This document shows, one piece after another, positions 6,529-8,732 of a stretch of DNA of 8,732 nt (positions are counted from its first letter, which is position 1; each line of letters starts with the position of its first letter). Location of the stretch: positions 1-8,732 of the forward strand of contig JAFRNO010000205.1 of the NCBI GenBank assembly GCA_017430155.1, given 5' to 3'. The notes under the pieces were generated by a model. That model saw only the letters and a program-made list of their open reading frames with translations. It was not told the DNA's origin and searched no databases. The position numbers and the translations under genes are program-made. The stretch is from Kiritimatiellia bacterium. GTDB lineage: Bacteria; Verrucomicrobiota; Kiritimatiellia; RFP12; UBA1067.

Positions 6529-7206
6529 ATGAAGATTTATCATGGTTCGTCAATGGAGATTCCAAAGCCGTTGTTGAGCAAAGGAAAGCCCAACAACGAC
6601 TATGGGAGGGGTTTCTACTGCACGGAAGATGTCGAGATGGCGCGCGAATGGGCCTGCAAGGGGAAGGAGCCTCCGGGCTTTGCAAATGCATACGAGCTTT
6701 TTGCAGACGACCTTTCTGTCTTGAATCTTTCCGCGCCAGAATACACGATTCTGAACTGGATCGCCGTCCTCCTTGCCAATCGGACGTTTGCGCTGGATTC
6801 CGACATCGCCCTTGAGGTTCGCGACTATCTCATTGCGAACTTCATGCCGCCCGTTTCGGAATCCGATGTCGTCATCGGCTATCGTGCCGACGATTCCTAT
6901 TTCAGCTATGCCGACTCCTTTGTCAACAACGCGCTTTCGGTGCGGCGGCTGGATGAGGCGTTGCATCTTGGGCGCCTTGGAATGCAGGTGGCCCTGCGAA
7001 CCGACCGCGCGTTTGAGAACCTGACGTATCTCGGTTCTGAGCAGGTGTCGTGGGACGAGTACCATCCGCGCTACGTGGCCCGAGATTCGGACGCGCGTTC
7101 CCAATGGCGGACCGCTGTCAAGAAGGGGGGACGCGCCGCAGACGACATTTTTGCCATTGACATCATCAGAAGGAATCTTCGCCATGGCGATCCGATCCTA
7201 CAATGA
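6529..7206 (+). CDS. DUF3990-family protein, putative ADP-ribosyltransferase toxin
   Basis: This 225-aa protein has no signal peptide and should act in the cytoplasm. The N-terminus, KIYHGSSMEIPKPLLSKGKP then NDYGRGFYCTED, is the hallmark of DUF3990. His5 in YHGS and Tyr30 in GRGFY correspond to the first two residues of the H-Y-[E/Q] triad of ADP-ribosyltransferase-fold enzymes. The family's second conserved block is also present: VVIGYRADDSYFSYADSF (114-131), then LGRLGMQ (147-153), where Gln153 may be the third active-site position. By family knowledge such proteins are predicted to use NAD+ to modify a target; the target is unknown. The gene has its own promoter and ribosome binding site and overlaps the next gene by 23 nt, so toxin precedes antitoxin as in higBA. 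The region is visibly less GC-rich than the flanking genes, suggesting horizontal acquisition. The family match is strong; the toxin role is inferred. Confidence 0.78.
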   Translation: MKIYHGSSMEIPKPLLSKGKPNNDYGRGFYCTEDVEMAREWACKGKEPPGFANAYELFADDLSVLNLSAPEYTILNWIAVLLANRTFALDSDIALEVRDYLIANFMPPVSESDVVIGYRADDSYFSYADSFVNNALSVRRLDEALHLGRLGMQVALRTDRAFENLTYLGSEQVSWDEYHPRYVARDSDARSQWRTAVKKGGRAADDIFAIDIIRRNLRHGDPILQ

Positions 7207-7825
7207 AGTTTACCTGAATGACGCGAAGCGGAATCTGGGTGTCGCGACGGACTATCTCGTAAACGCATGCGATCTGTCGGCCGACAGGGTCGGTGGCATC
7301 TATGCGTCAAGCCCGACCATGAGTCTGTTCGGGCGTGGCGACCCGGGGATTGTCGCGGGCTTGTCCGGAACGGAACTCGGACAGCGGCTTTTTCTGGAGA
7401 TGCGCGCCGTCGATGAAGCGCCCACTCCCGTCAAGTCGTTTCCGGGACGTTCGCCGGAATACTGGGGCGGATGGGCGCTCGCACATTTCCAATGGCATTG
7501 GTGCAAGTCGTTCCGGTGGATATTTGCCCGCGTGTCCTTGTCGGACGTCCTTGCAAAATACAGCGTCTACCATGAAATGGACATCTCCCGTTTTCTTGAG
7601 GACTTCATGCGCGAGTTGGTCTCGGTGAAAACGGAGAAGAACCTGCGTCGCATACGTCGCGCCGCCGGCTACTCGCAATCGGAGCTTTCGCGGCTTTCAG
7701 GCGTGAACATCCGCAACATCCAGCTTTACGAGCAGGGCGTACAGGACATCAACCGGGCGTCTGCCGCCACCCTTGCGGCGCTTGCCCGTCCGCTTGCCTG
7801 CTCAATCGAGAATCTGATGGAATAG
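7184..7825 (+). CDS. XRE-type HTH antitoxin/autoregulator with N-terminal toxin-partner domain
   Basis: This 213-aa cytoplasmic protein has two parts. Residues 1 to about 145 (SYNEVYLNDAKRNLG, RGDPGIVAGLSGTELG, SPEYWGGWALAHFQW) match the N-terminal region seen on HTH proteins that accompany DUF3990 genes in gut bacteria. Residues about 153-213 are a C-terminal XRE helix-turn-helix: NLRRIRRAAGYSQSELSRLS, then GVNIRNIQLYEQG (173-185), where the recognition helix falls, then ATLAALARPLACSIENLME. The ATG at 7184 is chosen over the in-frame TTG at 7151 because AAGGA at 7170-7174 sits 9 nt upstream. The start lies inside the toxin's last codons, implying translational coupling. It probably neutralises the toxin through the N-terminal part and represses the operon at the palindrome at 6484-6503. 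The family match is good; the antitoxin role is inferred from architecture and neighbours. Confidence 0.78.
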   Translation: MAIRSYNEVYLNDAKRNLGVATDYLVNACDLSADRVGGIYASSPTMSLFGRGDPGIVAGLSGTELGQRLFLEMRAVDEAPTPVKSFPGRSPEYWGGWALAHFQWHWCKSFRWIFARVSLSDVLAKYSVYHEMDISRFLEDFMRELVSVKTEKNLRRIRRAAGYSQSELSRLSGVNIRNIQLYEQGVQDINRASAATLAALARPLACSIENLME

Positions 7826-7841
7826 AGCAAAGGAAGAAAAG

Positions 7842-8732
7842 ATGAAAAAAAGTGTACTATTGGCCTGTTTGATGGCGCTGGGGGCGTGTGCCGGCGGCGC
7901 AATCAACGTGTTCAACCTCGACAGCACGCACTACACCGGCAGCGAGTTCGGCGACGACAAGATGAACGCCGAGGGACTGCGCGAATACGTCCACCGCGTG
8001 TGTGGGAAGGGGGCGTTTACGCACTTCTTCATCTGCCCGGGCGCGCAGGTCACGCTGTGCGACACGAAGACGATGTCGCCTTCCTGGTGGCGGACGGGCG
8101 AGCCGGGCGTTCCGCTGAACGACCACATGCGCCGCAACTACATGATGTTCACGAACGGCGTCGACACCATCCAGGTGGAGATCGACGCCATCCGCGCGCA
8201 CGGCGTCTCGCCCTGGCTCTCCATGCGCATGAACGACAACCACAACGCGAACGAACCCAAGGCGTGGCTGCATTCGAAGTTCTGGGTGGATCATCCCGAA
8301 TACCGCAAACAGGGAGGCTTCAACTATTCCATCCCCGCCGTGCAGGACTACCACTTCGCCTTCATCGAGGAGATGCTGGCACGCTACGACGTGGACGGGT
8401 TCGAGTGCGATTGGATGCGCTGGCCGATTCCGCAGGATCCGGCGGCGCTGACGGCGTTCATGCGGCGGACGCGCGCCGCGGTGGACGCGGCGGCGAAGCG
8501 TCGCGGGCATCCGATCTTGCTGGGCGCGCGTGTCTCCTCGCGTCCGGCCGCCGCGCGGGCCAACGGCATGGACGTTGCCGCGTGGGCGCGGGAAAAGCTC
8601 GTCGACTGGGTCGTGCCGGCCAACTTCTTCGGGTCGGTGGATTTCGACATCCCGTTGGGCGAGTGGCAAAAGATTGTCGCGGACGCCGGATCGTCCGCGC
8701 TCGTCATCCCGTGCCTCGACACCGGCGTGGTC
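7842..8732 (+). CDS. Exported GHL10-like TIM-barrel glycoside hydrolase, N-terminal part; 3' end outside window
   Basis: The open frame of 297 codons runs off the right edge. AGGAAG at 7831-7836, 5 nt before the ATG, is a good ribosome binding site. The N-terminus MKKSVLLACLMALGACAGG carries a lipobox (LGAC) with Cys16 as the likely acylated residue; Sec cleavage is the alternative. The mature part looks like the GHL10/DUF187-type barrel of putative glycoside hydrolases. HGVSPWLSMRMND is followed by a FWVDHPEYR segment, then FNYSIPAVQDYHFAFIEEML (160-179), then DVDGFECDWMRWP (183-195), the family's 'vDGielDfmRwP' motif with Glu188 and Asp190 as acidic candidates. It starts 16 nt after the antitoxin gene and may be read from the TA promoter, though its function fits the upstream polysaccharide genes. 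The family is recognised by motif; the substrate is unknown. Confidence 0.82.
   Translation, partial: MKKSVLLACLMALGACAGGAINVFNLDSTHYTGSEFGDDKMNAEGLREYVHRVCGKGAFTHFFICPGAQVTLCDTKTMSPSWWRTGEPGVPLNDHMRRNYMMFTNGVDTIQVEIDAIRAHGVSPWLSMRMNDNHNANEPKAWLHSKFWVDHPEYRKQGGFNYSIPAVQDYHFAFIEEMLARYDVDGFECDWMRWPIPQDPAALTAFMRRTRAAVDAAAKRRGHPILLGARVSSRPAAARANGMDVAAWAREKLVDWVVPANFFGSVDFDIPLGEWQKIVADAGSSALVIPCLDTGVV

Noticed and set aside
6426..6815. 129-aa plus-strand open frame across the TA promoter
   Set aside because: It has no ribosome binding site, runs through the operator and overlaps the DUF3990 gene in another frame.
7151..7183. TTG start for the HTH protein at 7151
   Set aside because: The ATG at 7184 has a well-spaced AAGGA, and the homologous N-terminus (SYNEVYL) begins just after it.

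Overview
The window is GC-rich, densely coded bacterial DNA. It carries a cluster of exported carbohydrate-active-type proteins with a small toxin-antitoxin (TA) module set into it. Sec or lipoprotein signal peptides, multi-LamG surface proteins and GH50-like, GH99/WbsX-like and GHL10-like TIM-barrel proteins together resemble polysaccharide-degrading PVC-group bacteria (Verrucomicrobiota, Kiritimatiellota or Lentisphaerota) from gut, rumen or sediment. This taxonomic guess is inference from gene content; no marker gene is present.

Layout. On the minus strand lie the N-terminal part of a secreted glycoside hydrolase, perhaps GH50-like (1-781, running off the left edge), and upstream of it a secreted S9-type alpha/beta hydrolase (903-2009). 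Between them is a striking 32-bp-arm inverted repeat built of degenerate 7-nt units (821-897). A 70-bp divergent promoter region (2010-2079) has an extended -10 box on each strand, placed so close to the two start codons that both mRNAs should be leaderless or nearly so. On the plus strand follow a GH99/WbsX-like exported protein (2080-3207) and, 2 nt later, a 1068-aa protein with three LamG-like and three Ig/PKD-like domains (3210-6416).

At 6477-7825 lies a self-contained TA module. It has a -35/-10 promoter whose -10 box is overlapped by a perfect 20-bp palindrome, then a DUF3990-type putative ADP-ribosyltransferase toxin (6529-7206), then a 23-nt-overlapping antitoxin or regulator with a C-terminal XRE helix-turn-helix (7184-7825). 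Only 16 nt downstream begins a probable lipoprotein or secreted GHL10-like TIM-barrel enzyme (7842 to the right edge), which may be read through from the TA promoter.

Working model. The exported proteins bind and process a polysaccharide at or outside the cell surface: LamG domains for binding, TIM-barrel enzymes for cleavage, and the alpha/beta hydrolase perhaps as an esterase. The TA module is probably an acquired, self-regulated insertion among these genes. I see no tRNA, rRNA, CRISPR, insertion sequence or convincing intrinsic terminator. No stretch over 300 bases lacks a gene.
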